Part shown: positions 1-13,254 of the stretch, one piece after another
Numbering within the stretch: position 1 is the stretch's first letter
Layout: each line of letters opens with the position of its first letter
NCBI GenBank assembly: GCA_018697195.1
Contig: CM031872.1
Span: forward strand, 9,245,995 to 9,309,994
DNA length: 64,000 nucleotides
Origin: Certhia americana
Lineage: Eukaryota; Chordata; Aves; Passeriformes; Certhiidae
Direction: 5' to 3'
Program-made: the position numbers and the translations under genes
Notes under the pieces: model-generated
What the model saw: the letters and a program-made list of their open reading frames with translations, nothing else
The model's database searches: none
Told to the model about the DNA's origin: nothing

Positions 1-413
1 CACCTTCTGCGGTGTAGCCCCGCATTGTGGGGTTTCTTTTTCCACCCAGGGGTCTTAGAGGTCTGGGAAAGAACAAAACATACAGAGTTTCAGGAACCAA
101 AGTTAATGTTTATAAAGGGTCAGATTTTTCTCAAGGCATTTTATGAGATTCCTTATCCAGACTGCCCAAGCAGATGCTCTGTCCCATGTAGTGATCCCAC
201 ACCTTCAGCTCAGGGCATCAGTCCTCAGCAGATAATGTTGGCAAGTCTGAAATTTGCTCTTTTTGGCAATTTGACCATCATCTCTTGTGCCTGGAGCAAT
301 ATGGAATGGATTTCACAGGCACCATGTTTCCCCCTCGGTGGTAAACTGGGGATTGCTTGGCTCATCAGAACAGCTACATTTTTACTTCAGCATCCCACAC
401 TGTGAGACTTGAG

Positions 414-469
414 GCCTGATTTGGTGATGTACTTATTTACATATGTAAATAGTTCCATTGAAATCAGGC
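414..469. repeat. Imperfect palindrome, likely fossil TIR element
   Basis: The ends GCCTGATTT and its inverted copy (CAAATCAGGC-like, here GAAATCAGGC) bracket a perfect 16 bp palindrome ATTTACATATGTAAAT at 435-450. The layout matches the small palindromic DNA-transposon relics common in reptile and bird genomes. The family is not named. Confidence 0.4.
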
Positions 470-964
470 ATATTTATGGTCAAGACTAATTGTGACAATT
501 GGTGGTCTTGAAGTTACATTTGTGCTTCAAGTAAGTTGTTGCCTTAGAGCCTCAAGCACTGAAAGATTTTAGTCATAATATTTTGAAAGAGGGATAAACA
601 CTTACGCAAATGTTTTGGGTTCCCCAGACTTCAGGCATGGTGTGAGGCCGGTTCCAGCATGGGTTTGGGCTGGTGCTGGATGGTTGTGTCTGTACCACCC
701 TGCTGAACAGCAGGGCTGAATTCCTTGGTCCAGGTCTGTGCTTTGACCACATCCCAGCATTACAGTCGGACATGACCCAGGTCCTCCCCTGGGTCCATCA
801 GTTTTCCAGGAAACCAAGTGATGTGGGCTGGGTGGGAGCTGCAAAATGCTCCAAATAAGTCCAAGGGTAAGAGTGGGGTGTCCCAAGCCTTGTACCACAC
901 AGTGGTGTCCTTCCAGGGGTATGCAAGAGTCTGCTTTATGCCTTTGTACATGAAATTGTGGAGT

Positions 965-1010
965 TGGTTATGTTGGGAAAACCTTTAAGATCATGGAGAG
1001 CAGTTGTATC
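965..1010 (-). mobile_element. CR1-like LINE tail fragment
   Basis: The string GGGAAAACCTTTAAGATCAT resembles the reverse complement of the CR1 3' end (a GGTTGGAAAAGACCTTTAAGATCAT-type sequence is usual in birds). Strongly decayed, with its left and right limits unclear. Confidence 0.4.
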
Positions 1011-2017
1011 ATCCACCCACCACATCCAACCATTCATCCCCCTTCCAACTCCAGGAGCAGCAACAGGGCTTCCTGAGAGGGTGGACAAAGCTGTCTGGCA
1101 GCAGCCTGACTAGAAAATGAAGCAACTAAAACATACAGATTTTTCTACTCCATGATAGAGGAAGTGGGTTTTCAGATTTGCTTGTGTTGGAAGGGAGAGG
1201 GGAATTCCAGGGGCAAAAAAGTTGTTTGTTTGTCACGGGCTTTGAAAGGTTGTGGTTTGCACAGATCCTGGATTACAAAACAAATTATATCAAATTCCTT
1301 GTGAAATATTGAATATAGGGACTCAGATGAATCAAATTAGCTGAATCAAAGGGAAGGTGAAGGAACAAAGACCTTAAAAGTGTTTGGTTGTGTGACTTTA
1401 CAGTTGTGCTGGTGTGACTGCTGTGGTGGTGATGGGCTCAGTGTTTGTGCAGGGTCTGTGAGGGCAGCCCCACTGCTGTTTTCAGCAAACACTGCCTTCA
1501 GGTCTCTAGGACAGGTTCAGGGGAGCTAATACCTGTGAAACACATTCTGTTGGCTCTTGTGGTAGCTGGACCACTGTGAATTATGACCCCAAGAGCTAAG
1601 GAGACACTGCCAGTTTGTCTTTTAGACAAACAAACTGTGCTGATTTATATTCTGCTTGGTGTATCAAGCATTAAAATCTCACCAGAAAATATAAAGATGT
1701 TGGGGAAGTGAGTAGCTGTACATATTACATAATAAATAATAGTAAGAAAGAGCAGAAATTCAGCATTCTCCACAATCTAACAATATCTAATCCTCTGCCT
1801 TAAGCAGAACAAAAGTCTTCTTTGATATTGGTGGGGTGTTTTCCTGGAAAATACAGAATTTTTGTGTCCCCGTTTGAACAGCACAGAAAAATAAGTGTAA
1901 TTTATTTCCATGTTTACAAGGCTAACACATGTTATAATCCTGTAGAACAACAAGCAGTTATTTCAGAGAGTGTTATTTTTTCAGTGATGTTCTTGTTGTA
2001 TTATGTAGCTCTTTAGA

Positions 2018-2097
2018 GCCCCGGGAATCACTCCCCTTCACCAAAGAATTCAGTGAGCCTCAAACACATGTTCAGAGGCTTTGCTGAATCGGGGGCC
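2018..2097. repeat. Possible fossil palindromic TIR element
   Basis: The right end GCTTTGCTGAATCGGGGGCC is typical of an ancient amniote TIR repeat and resembles the right end of the better preserved copy at 38717-38839. The left end GAGCCCCGGGAATCACTC is a poor inverted match. Confidence 0.35.
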
Positions 2098-2439
2098 TCA
2101 GGGTTTGATCTTGCAAATGCTTTCTTCCAGGCATGTTTCTGAACTACCACAAGGCATTCTTTAGACTTCAGCAAATCTAACCACAACAGTGAATGCAATG
2201 CTTGTCACAAATTGTCTGCAGGATTGGGTCCCACGTGGCTGGAAAGAACCGCTAAACATTTTGTTTGCTGAAGGAGGGGCTGAAGGGGCGTCGTGGGCGG
2301 GTTCCAGAAGAGGAGGTTTGATAGCAAAGCCCAAGTGGGCTTCTGCCTCCTAAAGCAGAGACCACGCAAGTCACCTCGCTTGGTAGGAGAGAAATACAAG
2401 AGAGCCCGCAAGCACCACCAGGCTTTAGATTCAGAGCCA

Positions 2440-2588
2440 TGAATCACAGAATAATTTAGGCTCAGAGCAGTCTCTGGAGGTCTCTGGCCCAAGGAGGGCC
2501 AACTTCAAAGTTAGAGCCAGCTTCAAAGTTGGAGCATGTTGCTCAGGGTCATGTTCAGCTGCGTTCTGGATATTTCCAGGGATGGAGG
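2440..2588 (-). mobile_element. CR1 LINE 3' fragment
   Basis: The segment runs from TGAATCACAGAATAATTTAG through a GACCTCTGGAGGTCTC-like stretch to GCATGTTGCTCAGGGTCATG and TTCTGGATATTTCCAGGGAT. This is the order of the bird CR1 3' region read on its complement. A 17 bp unit (CAACTTCAAAGTTAGAG and CAGCTTCAAAGTTGGAG) is duplicated inside at about 2500-2534. Confidence 0.65.
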
Positions 2589-2992
2589 CAGCCTGTTTGC
2601 AGGTGTCCCTTTGCCTCTCTCACTCCCTTTGCCTTTTAGGATCATGGGGTTTATGGGCTTTTTTAATTGGTCCAACTTTCCTTTGACTAAATGGCACAAG
2701 GCTCTCATGACACTTCGCACTAATGCCTGTAATAAAATTAAACTTCTTTTTATTTTTTTTTTTCTTGCTTTTGTTTTTCCTCTTTCTTTCCTCTCTAATC
2801 AGATAACAGTGGATCAATCTGCTCTGCCAGGGAGGAGGGGTGTGGGGGAAGGAAGGAGGGAGGCAGGGAAGAAAACTGTGTGGTCTCACTGTCAGGCTGT
2901 CCTGGCCTTCTCCAAGCACAAAGCCGAGTAACAGAAAACAGAGAAGATTAATAGCATTTTCTTCCTGCAACATGCTGAAGAGTGACAGTGAG

Positions 2993-3010
2993 ATTAATTA
3001 ATTAATTAAT
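2993..3010. repeat. (ATTA)n microsatellite
   Basis: Four and a half copies of ATTA. Confidence 0.9.
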
Positions 3011-3676
3011 GGAAGCATCTGGCAGTGCTCTGTTTTTTAAGTTCTGCAGCACTCTCGCCCTTCCCCATCGTGAAATTTATCATCTCTACCTTTTCTCTCC
3101 ACCACCACCCCCCATCCCCAGCCATTTCACGTAGTGGATTTTGCATATTTTTTTATCTTTTCCACACAGAATTTGGTCCCACAGGGAAAGTTTCACTTTG
3201 CCTTTTGATTTGCAGAAGACAGGTGATTCAAAGCCATGTCCGTGTGACTGATGCATCCCTCTCCTACCTCTGGGCTGCTTTCCTTTCACCTTGCTCCTGA
3301 TTACTCCCGGGATAACTGATTTTTGTGGTTACCGTGGATCTCAGCCAAGTTCAACCCGACGTGTCCTGTGTAAAACAGACCCCATTTGTAAGAGTTATGA
3401 TTCGCAGTAATGGGAACCCGGGGCTTAGCACTTGATCCATTCCCAGTGGAGTGTTGAGAAATGGGTGTCTGAGGCACAGCTGAGCACCTTGTCCTTGGCG
3501 TGCACTCTCCCACACACCAACACTGCACACCCAGATATATGTGGGACATTGAAAAAGAGCCTGGCTTTCATTTGCATTCCTTTTGTGGAGTGGGATGTGC
3601 ATTATGCATTGATTTAGCTCACCAGTGCTGAAGAAAGAGAAGGATATAATAAAAAAGATGCAGAGATCAATAAAAA

Positions 3677-3700
3677 GGGAGGGAGGGAGGGAGGGAGGGA
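3677..3700. repeat. (GGGA)6 microsatellite
   Basis: Six uninterrupted GGGA units followed by GAGAGAAAG. The strand is wholly purine for about 30 bases. Confidence 0.95.
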
Positions 3701-4478
3701 GAGAGAAAGTAATATGAAAAGAGATGAGTAAAGACTGATAGACACATTGAAACACAGCTGGGAAGTAGCTCCAGAACTTCTATCTCCCCTTAACTTTGCC
3801 AGGTTATTTATGGGGTTTTCAGTCACGTCTTATTGGTGTTATTATTGCTATACTTTATCTCCTTTGCTTATAACGGACTCTTGGCTAAAGTCTTGTTACA
3901 GCAAAACAGGGCAGCGCTTCCACTGACTTCCAGATGGGAGTGGTCACCCTGAAGAATGGGAATGTTTCAGGTTAGACACACATCTCAGTGGTGTGTGGGA
4001 TCAGGGCCTCAGGGGTATAAAATACAAAGAATAGACACAGAGCAGAGGCAAAGAGAAAATAAATATATCTAGCTCTTGAATTTACCACCAATTTCTGGCA
4101 TGCTTGAAACATTAGTCATCAGTGGCTGTTCAGGGAGAGGTACGATTTTAATTTGACAATGATCCTTAAACACCTTTTCTTCTGCTCCTGCTTGGCCCCA
4201 AATGTTTTTCTGCTACCTTACAAATCTGGATCTGTCTTCCTCCTCCTCAGAGGCCTCTCCCTCCAGCTGTGAGCCTTACCTTTGTGGGAGCTCTATCCTT
4301 TACCTCTCCCATTATCCATAAATTAAGCATAGCACTTTCCCCTAATCTTATTGTTTGGCGGGCTGCATTGCATTCAGGGAAATGATTAATATTCATGAGC
4401 TTGCTATCTCTGTTTGGTGCATAATCCTCTGGGGAAATTGCAGTGTTAAATGAGTGACACAAACCTAATTTTATATGT

Positions 4479-4518
4479 CTTTTCTTTCCTTTCTTTCTTT
4501 TTCCTTTTTTCCCTTTCT
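4479..4518. repeat. Polypyrimidine tract
   Basis: Forty bases of only C and T, with CTTT and TTCC units. Confidence 0.9.
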
Positions 4519-5797
4519 GACAGAGAAGTAATGTGCTTAAAATAAATTGATGGATGACCATCCATATTCATTGTGGGCATGCTTTGAGAGCGCTCCCATC
4601 CTCTCCCCCTCCATTCCTCGTACTCCTGCACAGGAACACAGCTTTGGCTGCCCAAACCGTGGCCCCATGCAGCAGCTAATGGTGATTTTGCCTTCTTTCA
4701 CCAGCATTAAATAGGCCTTGGCTGACCCTGCCGAGGGCTTTCAGTAGAACAACAGCATGGGAGAAACAGAGCCACCTTGCAAGAGAAACTAAACATCTCC
4801 CAGGGCATCAATAAGGTGAAAGCATTGACCAAGGAGCTTGGGAAAGAGTCTTGCTGTTGTTAAAGCAGCTGAGGTTCTATAGCAGAATTTCATGGCAAAT
4901 AGTCATGAATTTACTGGCCGGGGTTATTCAGATGATATTTGTGTGACTCCTTCAGCTTAAGGCAAATACTTTGAAGCTGACTGTTTCCTGCAGCTCACAG
5001 GAGTGTGGCTGCATGTTCTGAAATGTCTAAGCACTCATTTGGCAAGTTAGTAATCACAGCATCCTCGTAAAGTCTCTTAAAGTGATTTTCAGACTGTCAT
5101 CATTAATAGTGCAATCTTAGGAAGGCCAGCTGAGCCACAGAGCAGAGAGAGCAGACATCTCGGGAAGCAAAATACAAAGGACAGATGCTTTTTTGTGGGG
5201 GAGAATGTGGGCTGGAGTGGTATTTGCCTGCATTTTTCCCTAGGCCAATGACTCCAACCCAGTTCAATCCAGCTTTAGTTTTTAGGACACAGCTACAATG
5301 AGAGTCCAGCAGGAGAATTACTCCTCTGCTTTCTGCATGCCTCACACATTACTCTCTGTGGATCTGAGAGGCTTCCACAGCTGGCCATACTGCCATCCTT
5401 AGAGCATCCTCTGTGACTCAACAGCAACTGTGCTCAGAGGATGAGGCTGAGCACAAGACCTTCCTTTGCAGTAACATCCAACCACATGCACAAACAAGCA
5501 CTTTGTTTTCCCTGGGGAATGGCACCTCTGGGTTTGTACTCTTGTGTTCCTCCTCCCAAACAAGCGTGCCAGGTGTCTCAAAGGGCCATGCTGGCCGCCT
5601 TTCTCATGGTCATAATGGTTCCTCCCTTGTGTGACAGAACCCTCAAGACTTTCAGTTGAACAGCTTCCAAGTTAAGCAGATAAGTCTGTGTAGTATCAAA
5701 ATGCTTCTTGGCACTGCTTTATCCAGCCATCCAGGGAGGGAAACAAGGTGAGGTGGGAAAAGAACATATGTGTTAGTGCTCTTACAACAGTACCTGG

Positions 5798-5919
5798 TTG
5801 CCAGAATTGGGGATGGCTGTGTGGGGTCCTGTTGGCCATCCCTGATTGCCAGGGGTTGGGGCTGGCTGTGTTGGGTCCTGTTGGCCATGCTTGTTTGCCA
5901 GAATTGGGGATGGCCACTT
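5798..5919 (+). repeat. Short minisatellite, 48-49 bp unit, about 2.5 copies
   Basis: Units start TTGCCAG at 5798, 5846 and 5895. Each carries TTGGGG[A/C]TGGC, and the first two also share GGGTCCTGTTGGCCAT. The third copy is cut after about 24 bases. Unit 2 differs from units 1 and 3 at GGGGTTGGGGC versus GAATTGGGGA. Confidence 0.85.
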
Positions 5920-6958
5920 TGGCAGAGAGAGCTGAGACAAGTTCTTGCTACCACCACCAGCCACGGGAAATATCCTTTCTCTTAAGCTACAAAGACTCAT
6001 GTTCTTGGAGGTGAAATATCAAATTTCAGTGCCGGGCTCTGTGAGGGAATTGTAATTGTATCTGTCTGCAGTAGGCAGATCAATTGCACAATTCTGGTGC
6101 TCTGACTGCTATATCATAGTGAGGAGCCGAGTCCCGCCACACAAAGAAAGCCGGTCACACCCAGGAATGCATTTCCACCAAGCAGCTGAATTCCCAGGGA
6201 GCCACGCTCTGCAAAGGCATTAGCCCTGCCTGCTCTGCTCAGGAGATGCTCAGACATGATTGTCATATTCCATGGAAAAAAAGCCTCCTGCGAGGCCCCT
6301 GGAGGTTCTGCAGTAGATTGCGACACCCACACCGCCTTCATTTCCAAGGTGTCTGTTTTATTTCATTGAAGGAAGACGTCACCAGTTATTGATATGCGAC
6401 TTTCTTCAGAAAGGTCTGCCCAAGCTCCGTGTAATGGTTTTCCTCCTTTCAATCAGAACATCCAGGAAGGAAAGTAACTCTTGAATATTTTACTGTAGCA
6501 GGAAATATCTCTATCTCTGCCTTCTTCAATATTAAAGAAGAGATTAGCAGATATCCTGGAAGCAGGCCATGTTATTCACTCTCTTCCCACTGAAGCCAAA
6601 GGTGAAACTCCCATAGAAATAAATGGAGCAGGTTCTGTGGTCACTCAGCCACCAAGTTCATGTGATCTGCAGTGGAATTATTTCCCTTTTTGTGATTGAA
6701 ACTTCTGGATACATTTCTGCTCCTCTGCATGAACATAAACACCAATGCTGGAGATGCCAATTAAGTGACGTGCTGGTGGTAAAACCCTGCTTCTGCAGAA
6801 ACTGCTGACTTTGGTGAGCCTGGGCTTGGGCCTTTGCTGTGTCTGAAGGCCTGCACACCTCTGGACAGACCTTTCAGAGGTTAAAATGCAAATCTTGTTC
6901 TGTTCCAAGAATTTGTTACTCTGAGACAATGCTTCTGCATTTTTCATTTTTGTCTCCC

Positions 6959-6979
6959 TTTTTTTTTTTTTTTTTTTTT
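6959..6979. repeat. Poly-T tract
   Basis: An uninterrupted run of about 21 T. Confidence 0.95.
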
Positions 6980-9900
6980 GGACAAATACTTATGTGGTAT
7001 GAGGCTTGTTACAGTTGGAAACATCCCTAAGTAAACAGCTGAGCTTAAAAATACGCTTTTTTTTTGTCTGGCCTTTTAAAAAATGGTAGTTATTGCACAA
7101 AAGAAGACTATGCCGATGCCAATCACTGCGTCCTGTCTGAAAACAGGAAGCTGCCCCCAGTGTCTGTCCCCAGCACTTTGATGACCCTGCTCGGCCATTC
7201 AAAGCCTCATTTGAGGATGTGCCCTGTGCTATGAATTGGATCACTTTATCTCTCTTCTTTCTTTATTTCATGAGGTGGAAGGCTGCCTATCACAGATAAG
7301 TGTATATCCTGCATGTCTGCTGGCTGGACTCTATCAGGCTTCACTCGTTTGGTGGCCTCTACCAGACTTCACTTCACTGATGATTTTCCAGCTTCTCCTC
7401 AAATTGGTAAAGGTCATGGGGAGTTATCTGCTTATCCAGATCTTCTCTGGAAGGTGCTTCCCAGTGCTCACAAACCATCTGTGTTATCTCGGGCATCCTT
7501 TCATTTCTGAACCCTAGAGGAGTGATCTGTATTTCAGTACAAAAAGCTGCCTCTTGCACTGTGCTCAAGCAGCTTAGGAAGCAAGAAGAGATGGAGTTTG
7601 CAAAATTTTCTGGTGCAACACATAAGACCCCCCAAAACTATTTTGGAGCTTAATGTCTGACTTCAATAGTTAGCAAAACAGGTGTTGCCAATTTGTTTCC
7701 TCAAGTTACACTTCTCCAGGTTGATGCTGCCATGGAACCTCCTTTGGGGTTTCCCAGATGTCACAGAAATCTTTGCTGAACTGGACACTTCCTTTTCTCA
7801 AAACAAGGGCAAGACAGGAACTTTGGTTTGGCCCTAATGTTTTGCTGCCTTCAGTAAGAACTTTCTAAGGGAAAAGAAGCTGCTGCCTGAATGAAAATGC
7901 GTTCCCCAAATTCAGTTTAGCATCTTCCAGCATCTGTTGTCAATCTCCCAGAGATGGTCTCTCCTGCTGCCAGGTGCTATGCCTACAGACATTTTACTCT
8001 TCTAGATTTATGCTGGACTGCCAGACAACTGCTTTTTAATTTTTTTAAGCAAATTTTTTCCTTGAGGACAAAACAGATATCCTTCCTCCATATCTCCCTC
8101 AAATTGGATGAATCTTTGGAGTGCAAAGTGCATGGCACTGATGAACAGAGTCTGTGGTGCAGGTCATGCCTGACCAATCGCTGTGACCATCAACAGGTCT
8201 TGAGAGCCCCTGGACCTTTGTGGTGACAAAAAATAGCTCATGTTGCCAAGGCCACGGGTGCATTTAGAAGAGAAGAGAAAAATCATTTTGCATCATTACA
8301 GGAATAAAGCCATTGGCTACTTATTCCTAGAAATGCACCACTCCTGACACTGTCCTCTCTGTCTCTGAGCCTGTAGGAGTCTATTAATACAACTGAGCTC
8401 TGTTCCCATCACTGAAGAAAGGGGAAAAGGCTGCTAGTTTTCATTCTGTAAGGGCAATTGTAGGAAGAAACAACCTGGTTGTTGTTTGCTTTGCTCATGA
8501 AAATGTGAAGCTCAACATGTAACTTGGCAATCATCCAAAACCACTGGAAGAATCCAGAGTCAGAGCTGAAGGAAGAACCTCTGCTGATTTTTGGCATCCC
8601 ACACAGTGATGCATCGCATTTGGCTGCTGAAGGTTGGTGCCCTCATCTGTATCTGGGAAAGGTTTAATGACAATCCCCATCATTGGGATTCTCCAATGCC
8701 ATCCCTCAGAACTGGGAAGCTCATGGGCAGGAAAGGTCTTCCCCTCTTCTCACCAGCACTCCCCTCAATGCAGAGCACTGCACACTGTGTGATGAGTCAA
8801 TAGTGAAACCAACAGATCTTTCTTAAAAGTAATCAGGGTTGTAAAGCCTGTTTCTCTCATCATTTTTCAAAGCACACAAAGGCCTCATCTCTCAGCTTCC
8901 ATGCACGACGTTGTCCCATGGATGCAGTGGCTCTCCGGGGCCAGCACAGCTCCAGGGCTTCATGACAGTGTAGGTCAGCAGGACTTGGTTGATCATTCAG
9001 GCAGCCCCCATTTAATTCCGACATCTCAGGCTCTCCAGTTCAGTTCCTCCCTCGGGTTTTGCAGACTCTGAGCAGACAGATTTATTGGGGTCTTAGGCAT
9101 AATCAGGAACAAATTAGCCTCTGTTAGGATCACACACTGTCCTGGATCACAGCTATTCAAAGGCTGCCTTCCCCTCCATCTGAGTATGAATTAAGTCATC
9201 GGGCTGAAGTAGGCCTTGAGTATTCTTTTATCCCAAACACATGATCTTATCAGAAGCCCATTACGTTTATCATCGCATTAGGAGGCAACATTTGGAGCCA
9301 GTGCAGGAGTATGTTGCTCTATAAATGTTGTGCTTACTTCAGTGCCTGCCGTGAAAAGAAGTCAGTGCTTCGGGGAGGCTGGGAAACACTGTCTAAATGC
9401 ATGTGCCTAAAATTAGGCTGTGAGTTTGTGGGTGTGTGTTTGCATGGGGGTTGGCTGAGTCGGGGACGTGTAAAGGGAGCGCCCGTGCGTTTGTGTGTCA
9501 GTGTTCCTGTCAGTGTGGGTGTGCAGCAGGGCGGTGATGTCTCACTGTACGTGTGCATATCTGACTGTGCATATGTTTATAGGCTGAAGGTCAGGTCTTT
9601 TTGACATGGTAGGTATTTTCCTTTCTTTCTTTCCTCCCTCCCCTTTTCACAGAAATAAGCCTCTTTTCACGAAATAACAAAGAAATGCTTTTTTTTCCCC
9701 CCCAAAAAAAGCATCTTTTCATCTGTTTGGCCTTTGTTTTTGAGGATTTTTGATTGCTGACTTCAGTCTTTAGGGATGAATATTTCTCAGAGATTTCTGT
9801 TGGGCCTCTCACTCAAACTGGGACATAGTGGATAAGCCAATTAATTTTTATCCGACTGTCCTGAGACCTATGTCTTGACATGGGAGAGGAGCAGAACAGG

Positions 9901-11589
9901 AGATGCAGAAGGATGAGGTGAGGGAACCAAGAGTTTGTCTCCATGGCCATCACAGTGACATTCTCATTCTACCCATTCCTTGATCTGGCCAGACACAGGG
10001 CATGGCTCTCCCAGGGATGAATGAGCCCCATGGGGGTAGCTCTGCTGGGTTGCCTTAGGGCCCTTCAGCACATCCATCCAGACACCCCAGGAGCAATTGT
10101 CATCTCTTGTCTGGGAAACACTCCCCCAAGCCCTCCTCCGAGCTCCTTGAGGGGTGGAGTATATGTTTGGTGGCTCCCAGACAAATGAAGATGTTAAGAT
10201 GTGACATGTAAGGGCAAGAAATTTGGCCACCCTGGGAATATTCATTCAGAGCTGCACTCATACATCTCAAACACTTCCAGACTTGTGCTCCTTTTCACCA
10301 GCCTGAAAAATACACAGTTCCCTGCATTTATCCATGTACACAGAGGTTGTGATGAAATCAAACCATAATGACATTTTCCCCTGATAGACTTCTCCATTCT
10401 TTCAAAGCCACCCTCTCTCACAGACCTGGAATATTGCACAGGATGAAAATGAGTGAAAGTCATTAAATAATTGAATAGCAATAAACTGATTTTTTTCTGG
10501 CTCATGATGGTATTTCACTGTGTAAACCAGGAGAAAAAATAAATAGGGAATTTAATAGATTAGAAGTAGCTCAAAATTGAGCAGCCCTTGGATTTTCTGA
10601 CACCTAGCTCATGATAGTCCAATGCTACCAACAGGATTCTCCTTAGGGATCCTTTCCATCAGTCTAGCTAGCAGCTCTGGCTAATTTCCTACTGTTTTTT
10701 CAGCAGGCTTATTTGCCAGACAAAAATACAACAGGCTGTCAGAACTGGATACCTCTGGGGACTGGCAATGATAATACAATACAAAGTAGGATACCAACAG
10801 GTCAAAGGTTTCCATTTCACAGAGTACTCTAATGACTGAAAGTCATTATTGCTATGCAGTCTGTTTGAAAAGAGTAGATGTATCTCAGTTCAGTTTTTAA
10901 TGGGCCAGTGTTACAGAAACAACCTCAAAAATTTGGCATCTTTGTTGGCAGTCTCATTAGAGAAGCCACAGAATAAATGGGCAAGGATAATAAAGTCTCC
11001 TGCTGCTTTTGATCCTTTCAGGTCAAATCTGAGTCATGTTGGTTGAAGCCGTGTGTTTATGTGGCAAACTCACCCTCACACTGTGTGTACTGTATCTGCC
11101 TTGGATAAACAGATCTCTTTGGCCCTTTGGTCACTACAACTGTGAACTTGGCAGTTTTCACCATCTCTACACCACAGTTGCTGTTGTTGTTGTTGATTTG
11201 CAGATATCTTTTAAAAACAAAAAGGGAAACATTTTAGACCAAACCCTCCACTGGCATTTTTCCATCCCAGCTGGTGGAATTATTCCAACACCCACATTCA
11301 CCTCTCTATTTATTTTCTATCACTGCTTTCTTCTATCTCCTTTTAAAAGGAGATAGGTGAAAATAGGCAGAAACCCCCTAACATTAGAAAATGTCTTCAG
11401 GGAGTTGCCCAATACAACAGTTGGCTATTGTTGCTTGGTTTCATTTAAATCACCTTGGTATGACCTGGAAGTGACCAATGCTTCCACCTCCCAGTGACCT
11501 GACACAGCAGATACATGGCCACTGATGGTATCAGCTCCTAAACTACCCTGCAGACACGTGTGGTTTCTTTTCTCTGTTTCCCCTGGCAG

Positions 11590-11786
11590 ATGAACCCAGC
11601 AGATGCTATTTCCATGATGGCGATGGAGTCTGTGAGGAATTTGAGCAAATGACCAGCATCAAAGATTGTGGAGTTTACACTCCCAAAGGTTTCCTGGATC
11701 AGTGGGCTTCCAACGTCTCTGTCTCACACCACAGTGACCAGCAGTGTCCAGGGTGGGTGGTCATCGGTCAGCCAGCAGCAACCCAG
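11590..11786 (+). CDS. PAPPA: PAPPA exon A: region before the sushi modules
   Basis: This 197 bp exon has a pyrimidine-rich acceptor ending in ggcag and a gtaagg donor. It starts inside a codon (one base comes from the missing upstream exon) and ends in phase 0. It gives residues 1-66 of the assembled fragment. Landmarks are RCYFHDGDGVCEEFEQ, then TSIKDCGVYTPKGFLDQWAS and CPGWVVIGQP, which I recognise from human PAPP-A with only scattered changes. PAPP-A is a secreted zinc metalloprotease that cleaves IGFBP-4 and IGFBP-5. This part lies C-terminal to the catalytic domain and carries no active-site residues. ASNVSVS contains a possible N-glycosylation site (N-V-S). PAPPA2 is the alternative, but the order and wording of all ten exons fit PAPPA better. 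Confidence 0.95.
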
Positions 11787-13254
11787 GTAAGGACAGCATG
11801 TTCCTTGTCCTCTCCTGGAAGTCCAGCAAGGAGCAATGTTCTCAGGTGGGGCTCAATGATCAGCGTTCAGGGGTGCTGTTACCCCTGCCTGGTCATTTGT
11901 TGCTTCACCAATGATGGCCCCTGGCAGCAGTTCCTCTCTTTTTTTGAGCCTGATTAGTAGTAATGGGTTGAAATTCAGTCCCAGTCACCCAACTAGAACT
12001 AGCTGAAGTTGTGGCTGGATGGATTCAATAAGCTGTGCAGGAGTCACCTCTCCCAACCATCATCACCTCAGAGATAGACGGGATCTTCACAGCAAGCACA
12101 GAGAATGAGCTTGTGGCAATGAGTTCTGAAGGCTAATGCTGAATAATACAAAAGAGTGTTCTTTCTTTTTTAAGAGTTTTGTGTTTTCTGCCTCCCAGTT
12201 CCATAAAAGCACCCTATTGTTCTATTCTGAGAAAGGTCCTGTCCATTCCCAAAGCCATTCATTAGCTTTAACCCCTTTCTCCTATGTTTCCTTTGTAAAA
12301 TAAATAGCTCCAGTTACCATAACTTTACCTTTTGTCTTTTTGAGAGAATGAGATCCAAATGAGCTCAAAGAAAACCATTAGATAAATGTCTGGAAAACAG
12401 AGCTGTACATGATGCAGATGCAGTGGCTCAGATACAACCTGATTGGGGAAAGCCCACATTGCTTGTTGATGATTTTTTTTTAGAGGGAAAGGATCTTCAT
12501 ATATAAGAGCTGCTTTGTATATTCCTCCTTCTGACCCTACTGTTCTCCCTTACTTGAGACAGAGAACTTATCACGCTAATCAACTTTGGCTGACTTCTGG
12601 TTGGATGCAGAAAAGTTTTTCTAAGAATCTAATTATCCAGGAGGTGTCTTGAGTGGGCAGTGCAGAGAGGAGTGCCGTGTCACGGATATGACAAGCAGAT
12701 CTCTCTGTGAATAGTAAATTTTAAGCATTTCCAGTTGGCTTGCAAGAGAAAACATCTTTATGCAAGAGACTTGGCCTTGCTCACATTGTGCAAGTCTGTA
12801 ACAAATTAATGACCAGGTCAGTTCTAAATGCACAAAGCGTGGTTAGCTGGCAGAGTATCAAGACAGAATCCGAGCCCAGTATTGACTTTTCGTCATGCTC
12901 TCATTTATTATTTCACACTGTAAAAGGAACTTTCCTCTGGACCCTTGCTTGTCCCTTCACAACTTCTTTCTCATTCAAGCTCTCTGTGCAGACCAAAGGC
13001 CAGTGGTTTCAGTTCAGGTGCTGTTTTTTGGGTAGGTCCCCAGGCACTCTGTCCCCCTGCAGCTGCTGCAGAGTTGCCCTGATTTTCTCTGAGGCACGGG
13101 CAGGAGCTCAGCCACACCACGCAGTAGGTAACATATGGTACTGTGGTGGAAAAACCGCCACCACTCACACACACAACAGAAAGCCCTGCTGTGTAGCCAC
13201 AACTCAGGCGTGTTTGTTGTACCCAGATGAGATGAAGTTGTCACAGCCTTGTTG

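Larger units (their letters stand above)
1..11589 (+). other. Upstream PAPPA intron (partial) with repeat fossils, no exon found
   Basis: No open stretch here has both splice sites and similarity to a protein I recognise, so I read all of it as the intron before exon A, ending at the AG at 11588-11589 after a pyrimidine-rich tract. It contains CR1 tails (about 965-1010 and 2440-2588), two small palindromic elements (414-469 and 2018-2097), simple repeats (TTAA near 2993-3010, GGGA at 3677-3700, a pyrimidine tract at 4479-4518, poly-T at 6959-6979) and a 48-49 bp tandem repeat at 5798-5919. AT-rich blocks at 4305-4405 and 9187-9305 look like conserved non-coding DNA, but only by composition and lack of simple repeats. 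The preceding coding exon must lie left of position 1. Confidence 0.7.

Noticed and set aside
5798..5919. CRISPR-like spaced repeats
   Set aside because: A continuous tandem repeat without unique spacers, in a vertebrate intron.
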